Below, in pieces: positions 9,224 to 22,100 of a DNA stretch of 64,000 nt. The stretch comes from Ricordea florida (Eukaryota; Cnidaria; Anthozoa; Corallimorpharia; Ricordeidae). Both the position numbers and the translations under genes were made by a program. Numbering within the stretch: the stretch's first letter is position 1; every line of letters starts with the position of its first letter. Location of the stretch: assembly GCA_949710005.1 (NCBI GenBank), contig OX453274.1, positions 35,147,714 through 35,211,713 of the forward strand, read 5' to 3'. The notes beneath the pieces were generated by a model. That model saw nothing but the letters and a program-made list of their open reading frames with translations. It had not been told where the DNA came from and made no database searches.

Positions 9224-12200
9224 TCATATTTGATATGCACCAAAAAAGTTCACAGTGTGATCACCTTCTATAGTGCCAGTTCCCAAAAGCCGTATAGAAA
9301 TTAAACTGGACCTGCTAATTACAAATACAGCCCCGGAGTAGGTAGCTTCTTCGCCCTTGACAATTTTTGATAAAACAATGGTCCTGTTTACTAGAATCTC
9401 GAAGCCCGTTCGCTCGGCATCTGATTGAAGCAAGTGTAACTGGCAGTAAACGTAGTACTGTCCGTCCCGCGGGATCTCGAGGGACGTATTTGATGACTTC
9501 ATTCCGCCCGCGAGGTGTGAAGAAGGACAGGAAGCGCACCATCGGGAAAAAGCTGAATGGAATAAATAATCACAAACAAGCAACTGATTATGATGCTGCA
9601 AAGTCAGTTAGTAAGGTATTTTATATACATGTAAGCACACAGAAAATATTTTCGATTATTATTATTTCAATCAATTCAAATTCAAAACATGCAAAGCAGC
9701 TTCGCCCGCAAATAGCAAACGCCAGTCAAGGCGGGAGGGTTTAAGCTATAACAGTCAGTTATGTAAATAAGTAAAGTACTGTTTTTAAGAGGTACGGAAA
9801 AGTTAATTAATTTGACAATAAATAAGATTCTTACGGAAAGTAAATGAAAGTAAATGGAAAGTTGCAAGGCAGTAATAATTACATTATTACGCATCAGGTT
9901 TCAACTATTATTTTTATTTTGCATTATTAGCGTTAACTTTTGCCATTATAATTAATGACAGTGAGTTAGACTTTTACACTTACCAAGACCATCAGAAAAG
10001 CGAAACGTGCTGCCGTCACTTGTCAGATGTCCAGATGGTTTTTCCTATATATGGAAGAAGTGAAAAAATGAGCTTTCCTTGTACGTAACGAACTGAGAGG
10101 TGTATATGCGATTGAATCATTTTGAACTAGCCTTTATTAGCACTGTCACCGACAACAAATTGCCTCCAGAACTACCATCGATATCACCGTTTCCGCTGCC
10201 ACCACCACAACAAAAACAACATATACCAAGTATTACCTATACACTTATAAAAATAAATACATGTACGGCGTGTGATAAAGAGCTTCTCAAACCCTCGCTC
10301 ACAAGCGGGCTCATCCTCGGTGTAAAAACCTGTTACGCTCACGAGTGACGTAGAACAAAGGAAACAAAGGAGACAAAACAATAGAGACTAGGAAAATAAT
10401 AGTGAAATAACAAAGAAAAACTTCACAGGTTTTTACACCGAGGATGACCCCACAAGCGGTTTTCACGTCTTGCCCAACTCCATAGAATTAAGGAGGAAAA
10501 TTGAATGGCAATGGAAAATTGAAAATTGCTCTTCTTGACACTAACCGCCTTGCCTCAATCATTGTTTTCTTTGTTTTATTGATAGTTTGTGGTGTTTGCA
10601 TGGTATATTGAGTATGTTGTATTGGTATTAGTTTGCTGTATTGTTATTAGTTTAATTTGTCCATCATGTGCCCTGTTGTGTTGCAAAACAACAACAAGAA
10701 CAATACCAACAGCAACAGCAACAATAATGATTAAGGCTGCCCCAACCGATTCCAAGAGAAGATTACTATTACTACCACTGAATAGAAAGCCAGTCAAAAC
10801 TTACAACAATCGGATCGAAACCACCCACCACTCCTCCACCACTACCATCAGCAGCGGATTGGAGAATGGGAGTTTTGACGCCTGAGAGAGGTCAATCGGA
10901 TTGGTTGGTCTGGGTGTTGTAATCCAAGATTTTGGCACGAAGCATTCTTACCTGTGTTGATGAAATTGAAGGGCTACTGTCGCCAAACATGTTTGCTGGA
11001 CTATCGCAGTACTTGGTAGTATTAAAGACAAATGAAAGGTAGAATTGGTTTAGGTACTAGCCCGACTTAAAATAATACTTAGATATAGCATTATGTATAT
11101 TTTAAAATTGCTAGACGAAAACAACATTAAAATATCGCGAGGGGCATGTGGTGTATAATAATATACGAGCTGATTGGCCGAGAGCACGTCAATCAATCCC
11201 AAACACTGCAGAAAGTCACCGTAAAATTAAGTGCAGAAAGTTTTGCATGTATATTATTTTAATAATATACATGCAAAGACAACAAATTTTCCAGTCTTTG
11301 AACATGCTGAAAAATTGACTTGTGCTCATTTATTCCAAAATTCACTCGAAACCATTTGATTACCAATACATAAACGTACAGAGCGATCATTATATTTTGC
11401 TTATATATTGCAAAATGTTCATGAATGCTATTAACAACATGGGATTTAAAACGTGAGACCAAATTCCAAACGTCACCTTTAGACAGCAAGTGATTTGTAC
11501 ACACCTTGGATGGAGCCGGTGGTCCGGGAGGGCCTGGGTATCCTGGATCGCCCTTGAAACATAAAGAAGTCATTTATCACTGATGCGAAAAGCCAGATGA
11601 TATGCACCTTATTCAATGGTTTGCGAGATAATAAGCGCAGATATTTTACGAGTTTCATGCGTACTATTTTTCCCAGCTCTGCAGAGGGGTGGAAGAATAC
11701 GAGTAATGAGAAAAATGTCCACGCGTATCATCTCGCAAGTCATCGAATAAAAGGTTTACTATTTTTTTAATCATGCTATCAAGCATCTATATTTTTAGCT
11801 AGCGTATAGAAAACTGCAACTTTCTCATTCTTCATACGGCGAGCGTGAGCTACATGTCGGCTGTTGCAATAAGTTCGTCCTCCTGAAAGTCAAGTTTGAA
11901 AGCTGTAAAGAATTCGAAATTTGGTTCATCCTGTTCGGCCATTTTTTTTGTTTTTAGTCCTCTTCTAGATAACTGGGTAAACTGGGACTTGACAATGTAA
12001 GACACTGGCATAGTTTGCGTGATCTCTTGACCTTATAAGGCAAAATGACGTAATAGTGGAATATTAAAAGCTAGACTTTGTTTTTCGTTGGTTACTAATT
12101 TCTTATTTCCGACAATACAGACTCATAAAACCAGCAACACTCCCTACTGGAAATAAAAGAACTGTTTTACTTCATTCTATTTCAGGATTTACTCTCCGAC

Positions 12201-14696
12201 TTAGTTTAAAAACCCTATAGTAAGTAAAACGCCATAGCTGTTCACAAATTCTGACCAAATAATTTCCATCATATTGATGCTAGCAATGGGCCGCCAGTGA
12301 AAATGAAAGAAGTTCACAAGAAAAGTCTATAACATAAAGCAAACAGCAGTAGTTGTTTATCAGACGAGTTTCAAGCTGGAATCCACTTGAGGACTCTTGC
12401 CATCATTTTATTGTGGATACGATCCAGAAGGCTGGTAGCCCCTATACACCTTATTCCAAAATGGCCGAAAATATATTATTCTTTTGCCTATATGTTGAAT
12501 TGGCCCTCATTGCCTCGTTTTAAGCCAAAGATTCTTTTGAATTCTGCAGTTGCGATCGAGGCAATGAGGGCCAATTAACATGAAGACAAAACAATAATGT
12601 ATTTTCCGCCATTTTGGAATAAGGTGTATGTCATCGGGATGTAACTAAGAGTGAAAACATGACACACGAGGGATGTTGGGATTTCAAGTGTTCGGACTAG
12701 TTTATTATGCAACCACACCAAACCCAATTACCTCAGAAACCAAAGTTAAAACTTAACTACAATGGCTTTTTAAGTCAATGTTAGAAATTGAAAAATATGG
12801 TGCATTGACAAATCTTACTATAAAATAAAGTGCACAGCGTATAAAAATTACTAAACTGCAGTAGCTACGTGTAGTCCTAGACTACCTATTTTTAGGATTG
12901 TTGCAACGCGTTAGAGAGACCTGAACCCCTCTTATGCACCTATCAATGTTAAGCCGGCGGGAGGGGAGTCATGGCATGGGGTGGGGATTTGATTGTCTTT
13001 GTTGGGCCCTGGGATAGGGCATTTGACTGACCTTGTTCTCCCGGGGCAGGGAATATTTGACAATCTGATGTCAGCGTGCAACCCATGGACAAATGGATAT
13101 CGCGTATTAGCCAATCATAGCGCGCGCTTTCCCAAAGCTATATTACAACGCGCATTGAAAACTGCAGATTTGTACTTGCGACGCGTTAGGCAAAAAAATC
13201 TAATCATTAACATCAATAGCTGTGGCAAACTTAACTTATATCGTGATCTTTATCCCGTCGAATAATTATGTGAAGAACAGCAACACACGCGTTTTTCTTT
13301 GCGCACCGACAGCAGGACTGAGTGTGAAAACAGTCCCGCTAACTGCGTAAAGGTAAAAACAGCTAGATAATAGCTACGGTTTTACTTTACCTTCAAACCG
13401 TCGCGTCCATCCCGTCCATCCTTTCCGTCCCTGCCATCTCTACCTTTTAGTAAGGGCTCCAACTTTTTAACGATTTCTTCTAGAGACATCGAGTTGAGAT
13501 CGAATTGCCGAAGGCCTTCAGATTTTTTCGTCATCGTTATAACATCCTGAAGAGGAAAAGTTGCTAGTCTAGGTAATAGGATCCAAAATGGATTGCTGAC
13601 TAAGCATTGATTGTATTGTTTTCTTGGCTTTTTCAGGAGTTCTGATTTATCATCTTTTATTTTGGGACGTGATGGACGAGTGAGAAAGGCTAAGGCGTCT
13701 TCAAGAAAAACCAATGAAATAAACAAAGGCCAAAGTGTTCATAAAAGAAAGAAATTGTTTCCTAGCAACACTCGAGCTCCACCATTAAAAAACCGTTGAT
13801 TGTTGATTGATGTTTGTATATACTGTCAATTAAGCCAATCTTAGCTGTCGTCAAAGCATGCACAAAGTTTTTTGTGGACCGAAATCGGGCAGTGAAAGAT
13901 AAGACTGCAGATGATAGTTATAGAAGGTGAAAGGTAAGAACAATTTAGAACGTTTCTAGTTAAAGATAGATTAAATTTGAGAAGCAATGTGAAAATTACT
14001 AAAACATATTATGGACACAGGCATAGGCGATTCGATTTTCGTATAATTTTACCATTATAATTTAAACTAAGTGAATTTTGTTGCTCCTGAAAAATTCCAC
14101 AATAATCGCTAGAAGTAGCAAGATGAGATTCGTTACGTGGCCGTTCGAGACATTCATATATAGAAATTCATATTTTTAACTATAAAGTGACTTCATTCCA
14201 TACTCACACTAGAATGTGTATCTTTCTTTACTCGTCTGTTCCTTTGCTTTTCCGCAAGAGATCGTCGATCATTATTGCGCATGCTCATTGAGGCTGTTTC
14301 ACTGCTCATGTAGTCTTTCAAAAAGTTTAGGCCGTCAGGAATCTGACGCTTGTCAATCAAATGCTCTCGATCTTCGCCTGAGGAGGTTTCCAGCAATTGT
14401 GGACCATTAAACGATCTGGTTAACTTGTTGGCTCGGGAACCACCTGGCAAGTCTTCATGAATAGATTCTATGCTCCGACGCCCGCGAACTAACCGAAGAG
14501 CCTCGTGTATAAGATCTCCCGGACTTCCTATAAGCTCCTTGGCTTTTCGTTTGCTCAAACGTGCTGAAAGGAAGCCTTCTTTGTCGTTTATACCATTACC
14601 GTCTGAAGAGCTTTTGGGTGACCCTTGGCACTCAACAGCGGGGCGCAAAACCAATACCAGAGTCAGGAAAGTCTTGTAGCTTTGTCGGATTCCCAT
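9224..14696 (-). CDS. collagen-containing TNF-superfamily ligand (ectodysplasin-like)
   Basis: Five exons, all phase-compatible: 14208-14696, 13391-13546, 11505-11552, 9984-10044, 9224-9552. Predicted length is 360 residues. Residues 1-25 look like a signal peptide (short core FLTLVLVL) rather than a long type II anchor. Furin-type sites RGRR (71-74) and RNRR (152-155) follow. Ten unbroken collagen Gly-X-Y triplets (about 198-227) run across an exon junction. A TNF domain (about 232-360) contains DGQYYVYCQ and GAVFVISRSS and ends FFGAYQI. TNF ligands are trimeric signals for TNF receptors; collagen plus furin sites is the ectodysplasin layout. The furin sites imply release of the collagen-TNF part. 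An additional upstream 5' exon cannot be excluded. The introns carry MITEs. Family confidence is high; the EDA assignment is by architecture only. Confidence 0.88.
10306..10459. repeat. inverted repeat inside TNF-ligand intron
   Basis: TCATCCTCGGTGTAAAAACC occurs at about 10311 and its reverse complement at about 10431, bordered by CAAGCGG words on both outer sides. The arms are about 30 bp with a 90-bp spacer. A small MITE or hairpin; no target duplication was identified. Confidence 0.6.
11150..11290. repeat. fold-back repeat, truncated copy
   Basis: GCTGATTGGCCGAGAGCACG, CCCAAACACTGCAGAAA and the terminal ATAATATACATGCAAA word match the element at 25697-26164. It ends in a small TGCATGTATATTATTTTAATAATATACATGCA palindrome-like junction. 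It lies in a TNF-ligand intron, just downstream of the collagen exon. Confidence 0.6.
12444..12629. mobile_element. MITE with ATACACCTTATTCC termini
   Basis: Terminal inverted repeats ATACACCTTATTCCAAAATG are at 12444 and, complemented, end at 12629. A second, internal inverted repeat (TTGGCCCTCATTGCCTCG and its complement) makes the element a double hairpin. It lies in a TNF-ligand intron. Confidence 0.75.
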
Positions 14697-15061
14697 CGTC
14701 AGTTGTTACAGTTGTAGCTTAGCTCTAATATAAAAATCATGGAATTTTTAGTCTTAAACTTTGAGGTAGCTCTTGGTTTAGTTATATTAGCTATACCAGA
14801 GTCCTCCATACCTAGTTTCAAGGATGAATGGTATAACTTGTGTAAAAACCACATAATTCAAAAGTTTTTTTTTTTTTATTTCAGAAACCACATATTTCAA
14901 AAGTCGGGACTTCAGCCGGTTAAGGATTTAACTGTACTTAATAACTACATGGAATGATTCAAGTTGTCACTTTGATAGCAAAGAAATTATTAAATAATTA
15001 ATACTAATGACTACAGCTCAATTGACTGTGACTAGCAGATCGACAAGAGAGCTCCATTGTC

Positions 15062-15890
15062 ACTAGGAGCGTTCCCCTTCCTGATTACAAGAGGGATCGG
15101 GCGTTTTGACAGACCTAGCTTTTTCATAGAAATGCTTCGTCCTCGGCACTTCGCCTCATAACAGCTTCATTATTTTTGTGATACTGCTTAAAATCATTGC
15201 AAAGTGTTGGCCAAGTTGGTGTGGCTTTGTCACAAACAGATTTTTCGAAAACCAACACAACTATATCAAGACCGCAGCCTCCTTGCAATGTGCAATGACG
15301 TGCGCGATTGTTGAGGGGTATTATATGATTGCAAACTGATTGTGGTGAGAAGTGACGTACAAGGGTAACTACGGGAAAATAAAATATGGATCAGGGTTGG
15401 CGCAGTGTTCGGTAGCATGGTTGGCACAGTGTTGGGGAAGCAGGGTTGGCGCAGTGGTGAGAGCGCTCGCCTTCCACCAATGTGGCCCGGGTTCGATTTC
15501 CGGCCCCGGCGTCATATGTAGGCTGAGTTTGTTGGCTTTCTACTCTGCTCTGAGAGGTTTTTTTCCGGGTAATACGGTTTTCCCCTCTCCACAAAAACCG
15601 ACATTTGATTTGATTCAATTTCATTTGTTCTTTATAGTCTCCCCGATTAGTACACTAGTGCTAAATACACTTGACACTCAAATAAAGTTCATTGCTATTA
15701 TTATCATGGAGGAGAGATTTTTTCACACACTGCTTACTTGGCAGCTACGTTGTTTTTGGCAGCATGTGCGAACCACGGCGGAGACATCATCATATCGTGC
15801 GAAAAGCGTTTCTAAAAGTAACTAGGTCTGTCAAAACGCCCGATCAAGAATATAGAGGAGAGTAACACTCCAAGTGATGGGCTTCACTTG
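15062..15890. mobile_element. DNA transposon family A, copy with nested SINE
   Basis: The left end contains GATCGGGCGTTTTGACAGAC and the right end its complement GTCTGTCAAAACGCCCGATC. The inside matches the copies at 35.9-36.3 kb and 44.2-45.0 kb (for example the CCTCGGCACTTCGCCTCATA region). No coding frame is visible, so it is non-autonomous. A SINE interrupts it at 15391-15705. Confidence 0.75.
15391..15705 (+). mobile_element. tRNA-derived SINE nested in transposon A
   Basis: The insertion is bounded by ATGGA on both sides (15386-15390 and 15706-15710); sequence around that target is continuous in the copy at 36.2 kb. A tRNA-like head has TGGCGCAGTGGTGAGAGCG (A box) and GGGTTCGATTTCC (B box). 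The tail ends AATAAAGTTCATTGCTATTATTATC. Partial extra copies of the TTGGCGCAGTG word lie upstream of the head. Confidence 0.8.
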
Positions 15891-18800
15891 ATTTAAATTA
15901 AGTTTAAAATGTTTGCCGAGTCGGAGAGATTTTCAGTTTCTGAACAGTTTCAGTCAAAGATGAAGTCGCAAACGAGAGCTCATAGGTTGAGAGAGCTCAC
16001 CGTACTTAAGCCTTGTTGTTACAGACAATACTTGTACATATAGTCCGCTCTCTAAATGGAGGTTATAGCCTTATTTTTAATGTGATTTTGTGGCCTTTAA
16101 ATGTGGTTTCACTTAGCAATGAAAGCACCCGCCTGCTGCTAGTTGTACCATGCACCTGAGGTTTGGATGTCATTCAGTGTATGGTCTATGGTCGAAAAGC
16201 GTAATTCAGTGATTTGCTAACTAAAGCAATTCTAACTCGAGTTAAAGCTAAATTGCTTGTTTACAAAGGGAAATCTCCTAGAAAAGCCACCCGTGGTTCT
16301 AGTTCACACAAGTGTTCACTGCAACAGGTGGCTTGTTAACAGCTCAATCATGACTCGAGTTGAATAAATTTTCAAGTACGACAATTCTCGGTGGGGTTCC
16401 TTCATTATTCTGCAAGAAAACATTTCAAAAAAACGTTCCTGTATTTCACATTTGCCTTTTTCTCCTGTTCAATTTTTTTCTTACAATTTGGTGTGTGCTG
16501 CTATCTTTTTCACTGAATATTCTGATGCTAGCTTATCCCTTTTGCAAATAACCGAATAATTCGAACTATCTTGTAATTTGTAGCCCTAAAGTCTTGACTA
16601 ATGTGTTAAAAAGTTGAAATTTTGAAACTTGTCATGTGAAATTATAAACAACAACAACGTTGACTCTGAAAACAAAATTAAAGGCCTTGGTATTCCAATT
16701 TTGAGTGTGGTTATGCGGGCTTTGGATGAAAAAGAACAGCTATTTAGATCCAGTACCGGCATTGAAATCCTAGCTTGTTTGTTTACAAAGAACTCCCCAG
16801 TCCTTAAAGATTAAACTTCCACAAAACGTCAAGTTCTAGCTCCAACGGGCTTATTAATAGAGGAATCATTATCCGCGTTGAATTGCCGTCTTCAAGCGCA
16901 ACGTTCAGTTTCTAATGCGAGTGTTACATTGTTCACGAAGTACTTAGAATATTTCATAAAATGTTTTACGTTTCTCGTACTATTTTCGGAGTTAGTTCAA
17001 ATGTCACAGCATGGCTTGTCATCGTAGTAACTGTCATTTTGTCTCTTAAAGACGTAATTGCAATGACCTTGGCTCAAATGGTTCAAACATGATGGAAATT
17101 TTGGGAGCTTTTAAACGGGTTTTACCACTATAAGATAACAGAGAGTTTCTAATAATCATCAGTAACCTTGGTGTTACACAGCCCATCAACTCGTTTGATA
17201 AGCTATAATTTCGGGAACTCCACCAACGCAGGAGCGGGAGCTAATTTCAGTAAAGCATTCTAAACAAATTGCAAACTGTACCGCCGAAATTTTAAGTCCT
17301 GAAATTAGTCAAGTTTGAAACTCTTCTAATAATTTGAGATCTAACTCTTATAACGGATATTAAATCTCGAAATATAAAGTTGAGTTTCGTTATTGCGGGC
17401 TTAGCCGAGATAAAAAGGGCAACTAGTCCTCTTTCGTGGCGCGCAAAATTCTAAATAACTGTTCATTGGGTGTTCACAAAGTAAGAAAGCGTCGAAAAAC
17501 ACACTCGTGGGTCCGATACACTGTGAGTGCTTAGACATACAGGTGGCAATAATTCGAATCATAATTTGAGTTGAATTCAGAAACATCTTCAAAAAAGGAT
17601 TCGGTTCGTCATTGATAGCGTTCCTGCATTGAACTTGCGATTGAGTTTGTTTCTTTTTTAGCCTTGTTCTCATGTATAGTCCTTTTGAATACTATGGTAA
17701 TGCTTTTTTGGCGCTAATTAGCTCCTTGTACACAAATATAATCAGGTCCAATAAGCAAGGGACTGATTTGGTTCACTTCGGTTTGTTCGAAAGTTAGACC
17801 ATAATAGCCCCTTTTTACCCTCCATTATTTATAAATTCAAAGGGTGCACTTAAACTACATTCACCTTGAATCACAAACTAAGATAATTAAACTATACATA
17901 GTGCAAACAAAAGGAACAAATAAAGAAGGATGTCTGTATCTTCCATTATCAAAGTTTGTGCAAGTCACCAGCAACATCTTAGGACATGAATGTTCTGTTA
18001 GGTTGCGTAAACATTGATTCACCACATAATAAATAAGAAAGTTAGACTCGCATGGTCTCGCCAATTCGAGGATTTGCTCTGATAACGATGGGTTTAAATT
18101 ATTTGGCCCAACAAAGCCTGTATTTGCCCGCATTCATTGCAAAATCAGTCATAAACGACATATCCTATTAGCGTTACCAATCAGAATCCGCGAAGACAGT
18201 TCAACAATCAATGCTAAGTTGGCACTTTCGACTTACAAGAACTTTGGTATTGTTTAGATTTAGAATAACTTTGTACTTTCTTAATCTAAGTCCTCAAAAG
18301 AATCATTCTAAACGGCACTGTCATAATAAGAGCGACTTGAAAAGCTGTCATAAAGCTAATTGTTCACCAGTACTTGACACCCCAATAAATACGATAAGGC
18401 GTAAATTTATGTTTTGTAAGTCGGATATGACTGTCACAATACATTCACATCGGAAACTTTTTACTCAACTTCTGTTATAGAGAAATTAAAGAAATTTCTT
18501 GTAAACACGCCGCAGTTGAGAGCTACAGAAAAGCGGCAACGACAAACTGGACAAGTCATTATACTAATCAGTTCTTCTAATTGGTATTGTCGCTTTTCTA
18601 TATTTCGAGCAGGTAAATCTTAAGAGGAGAAAAAACAGAGCAATGTTTTCAGCGACGGACTGTTTGCCCGCATATCGCTCAGTATCTACCTCTAACTTAT
18701 CAGACCTACCGTGATTTCATAGTTAGTATCTCACGTCTGTTAACCTCTTTGTATTAGCGTTGCCGATGAAAATTAAATTCATAGTTTTCGTCGCAACGAT

Positions 18801-19041
18801 CTATTCGACTGCTTCGGTGAATTCAAATTTACGCCTCTTCTTCCCGCATTACTGATTCTTACGTTCATTTTAACAGGTGGTTGTGCAAAGTTTTGGCAAA
18901 GTTGATTTGCAAGCTTCCGCGACTTTCCCTCTAGAATCACAACCGTTATTCATGCTTGCCTGACATCAAAGTTATAGAATGTTTATGGTTAATCTTTCAT
19001 ACCTCTCATATTTGACCACTCATTTCAATTGTGTGTTTCAG

Positions 19042-19164
19042 ACAATCGTATTTATCGAAGAGCCTCAATCGAGAAAAATGATGTTAGTAAACAATATTCC
19101 ATTAAGCCATGATCGGAGTTCTGTACATCTGCAAACAAAAGATGAAGACTTTCAATGGATATAA
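19042..19164 (+). CDS. possible terminal exon of an unrecognised gene
   Basis: A strong acceptor (tttcaattgtgtgtttcag) is followed by 41 codons beginning TIVFIEEPQ and ending DEDFQWI before a TAA. Composition is protein-like, but no partner exons or family were found. A similar ttttatttcag followed by ACAATTAGTG occurs at 21,692, where the frame closes sooner. Confidence 0.25.
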   Translation, partial: TIVFIEEPQSRKMMLVNNIPLSHDRSSVHLQTKDEDFQWI

Positions 19165-22100
19165 AGATATTTCATCATGCAATTCCCTTCCTGTGCCGCG
19201 TGGAGCTGAGATAGGTTAGCATGTTACACTTTAAGATTCGTATAAGGTTCAAGGTCCGGTGACTACTAAAAACATTTTATCGTCTTAAAGAAGAAAAGCT
19301 TGTCAATGACATCTCCGACACTTTGCGCTGATTTGTAGCTCGGTGTCAACAGCTCATTCCCCTGCGGTGTCAAAAAAAAAAATAAATAAATAACCAGCGA
19401 TATAATGCTGTTATTGGCTGGAAGGAGGAACCTGGGATAAACTGGCATCCGTCCTAGGGGAGGGGGGCATGGTAACAACAGTCAGTGGGTGCCGCTTTCA
19501 AAACACAAAAATCGCCGGGAGTTACTTGGTGTTGCTATCACCAATTGGACCCAAGAGTTATTATTATTATACTAGTGGTAACCACAGGTTAGAAAGTGCG
19601 GGCCTAGGTGCACTTACCGTAATTTCCGGCCGTTTACCCGCGCGGCAGATTACCCGCATCAGTCGATTTTTCCAATAGCGAGAAAAAAATTTCAACAGAT
19701 TACCCACACTGACAGATAACCCGCACCCCAAAACAACTGTAATTTTAAAATAAACTAGCGAAAAGCGACTTTCAAAATCATCTTGAAACTCTGACGTGCT
19801 CGTTTTTCACCGGGCATATTGACTCAAAACTGCACGTGGTTACACTTATCGTAAATGATCGAAGATTGTAAATTGTTGTCAGTTACCTTTCTATAACGTT
19901 TTGAATCTAGTAAAAACTTTATCCATGTTCACAACCATTGTTTTCGATATTTCATTGAGAATAATAGCGCTTGTAAAAATCTGCCCTAAAAAAAAAACGA
20001 TATCTCAGGACCTACTGAGTCTAAAAAATCGCTTGAAACGGGAATATACTCTTTAACTACAGGCAGTGCTAGCTAAGAATATTTCACTGATGCGTCGAAT
20101 ATTCCGGTATTGTAAATTTTGTGCTGCGAATGTTTGTTTACACGCGTGCCGACAATCACCTCAGTTCCTTGTCGCCTTTAATTATGCGGAGCCATGAAAT
20201 GAACATGTCGGCATCACTTTTTGTGTGCTTTTGAAGCCTGCTTTTTCACGTTTATATTCATTTATTTTCAAGTTCAATACCCGTGTAAGTGAGACATGTT
20301 TTTTTTAATAAACAAAAACGAGCTGTGAAATAGACAAGGTAAGAAAACAATAGCACAACCACGATAAAGGATTTGTTTATTTATCGATTTTGAAGATATG
20401 TTTTCAATTTGTTCAGCCTTCATCAATAGCATCAATAGAGAAGGTACTGAAACGAGAGTGTATAATTTTAGATTACAAAATGTACATTCGTGTGGACGTT
20501 TTTTGGGAAGTTTGCATTGAGTTGTAGTAGATCAGCTCCGTAAATCGAAACATGTCAAACAGCTCCTTCAAAAAGTGAAAGTGGTTTACCAGACAAAGTA
20601 ACCGTCCAAAAACTGAACAGTATAAAAAATAACGCAACTCACCTTATCTTCACGGCAATATGAATTTAAAAATCTTCACAATCACAGCAGATCGTCTCAA
20701 AAGCAACACCTGTAAAACAACTTCTCCAAAACGTAACGTTTGCAATCTTCCATGCCTCGATTTTATGTGACAAACTGTTGAGATTGACTCATTTTTCGCA
20801 TTGTGAGATTGACTCATTTTTGTCGCATTCTTATCGCTCTTGGAGAACGGATTTTTCTCTTCCGGTGTTACGACAAACTGTCGTGATTGACACATTATTT
20901 ACATTCCGATCGTTCTTAGTGGAAGAACAAAATTTTGAACTTCCGCTTTGTGCTTGCCTGTTATTAACGTGGCGCGCACGCGTAAAACGCAATCCGCTGG
21001 TCACTGTCAAGATTAGGGTTGCGGGCCTCTCTTGGGCCCGCAATTACGTGAAAGACAGCGCAAGGTTATCAAAAAATCTTGCAACACCACAAAGATTTGC
21101 AACAGCATTTTATACCCTGTGTAAAAGTGTAAGTTACAGGTCTTCACTGAGTTAGCGGAACTTTGCCTTTATCGAGGAATAATATTACCAAAAAATGTCA
21201 AAAGCTAGCATTAACGAAAGAAAAGTAAACTGATTCCTTGACGTCGTGCTTGTAATCACGGTATGCATTTTTTTTACTCGGTCCCTTTTGAAATTTTGAA
21301 ATTGTACATATTCGATTTCGGAGCATAATAACACCAATCTTTCAATTTGATTGGCTAATGCTCTCACTATCTGTATAAGTACTAGTGCATGGTATTATCG
21401 TCTGAGAAAAAAAGCCACAAAAATGACGAATGTGGCGAACACGGAAACATGAAAACAGATTTCGTTTGGACCTTATGCAATGGAAGTGACTGATGTTAGA
21501 TAAAGCGTTAAAAGAAATGAAAGAAAAAAAAGGAAGGGTGTAGATTTAATCCCTACTAACAAATGTGCACAATAAATTATCTACTCGTCGTGACATCTAT
21601 AGCTAATTTTGAGTATCGTTACATTTTCTTGACGGTTTTACTACCAATTCAGTTCTCGCTTTTTGTGAGTCAAACTTTTATTTTATTTCAGACAATTAGT
21701 GTGGAGCTATTCCTTTACTGCTAAGATAAAATCTAAACCAATACGTGGTTCTCGCTGAGTTATGTTCATAGATATGTGAAGGTTCAACTTGACTTCCACT
21801 GAGGTACAGCCTACCCAGACCAACATTCTGTTGTGCGTTGTTTTTTGATGGAATGACTGATACCATACAAAATAAAAATACCTTGTCACTTAAAAGGAAA
21901 ATGTTTTTCTTAGATAATATGTTTGATAAGCAGGTAATATTGACTTTTTAACTCAAACATGAAAAGCGACTACAAAATTCTGACTTTTAAGAAACACTTC
22001 GGTTCAGCACTAGTCAAAATAATTAATTATTTTTATAAAAAAATAGAGAGATAAAAAAGGTAGAACAAAACGAGAAAGGCTCCACTAATAAGTGTGCTCT

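Noticed and set aside
10576-10797. Hydrophobic minus-strand frame resembling a membrane segment (AALIIIVAVAVGIVLVVVL)
   Set aside because: It is the reverse strand of an ACA/GCA-rich simple region, lacks splice partners, and would not match the TNF gene's phases.
10805-10881. Gly-rich stretch with AG and GTAAGT borders in the TNF-ligand intron, and a similar one near 10,150-10,205
   Set aside because: The first is 77 bp, which would shift the frame between two phase-0 neighbours. The collagen exon joins directly and in phase to the TNF-domain exon at 9984-10044.
13611-13799. Plus-strand basic open frame opposite the TNF-ligand collagen exon region
   Set aside because: It lies mainly in the intron upstream of that exon, antisense to the gene, without splice sites or family resemblance.
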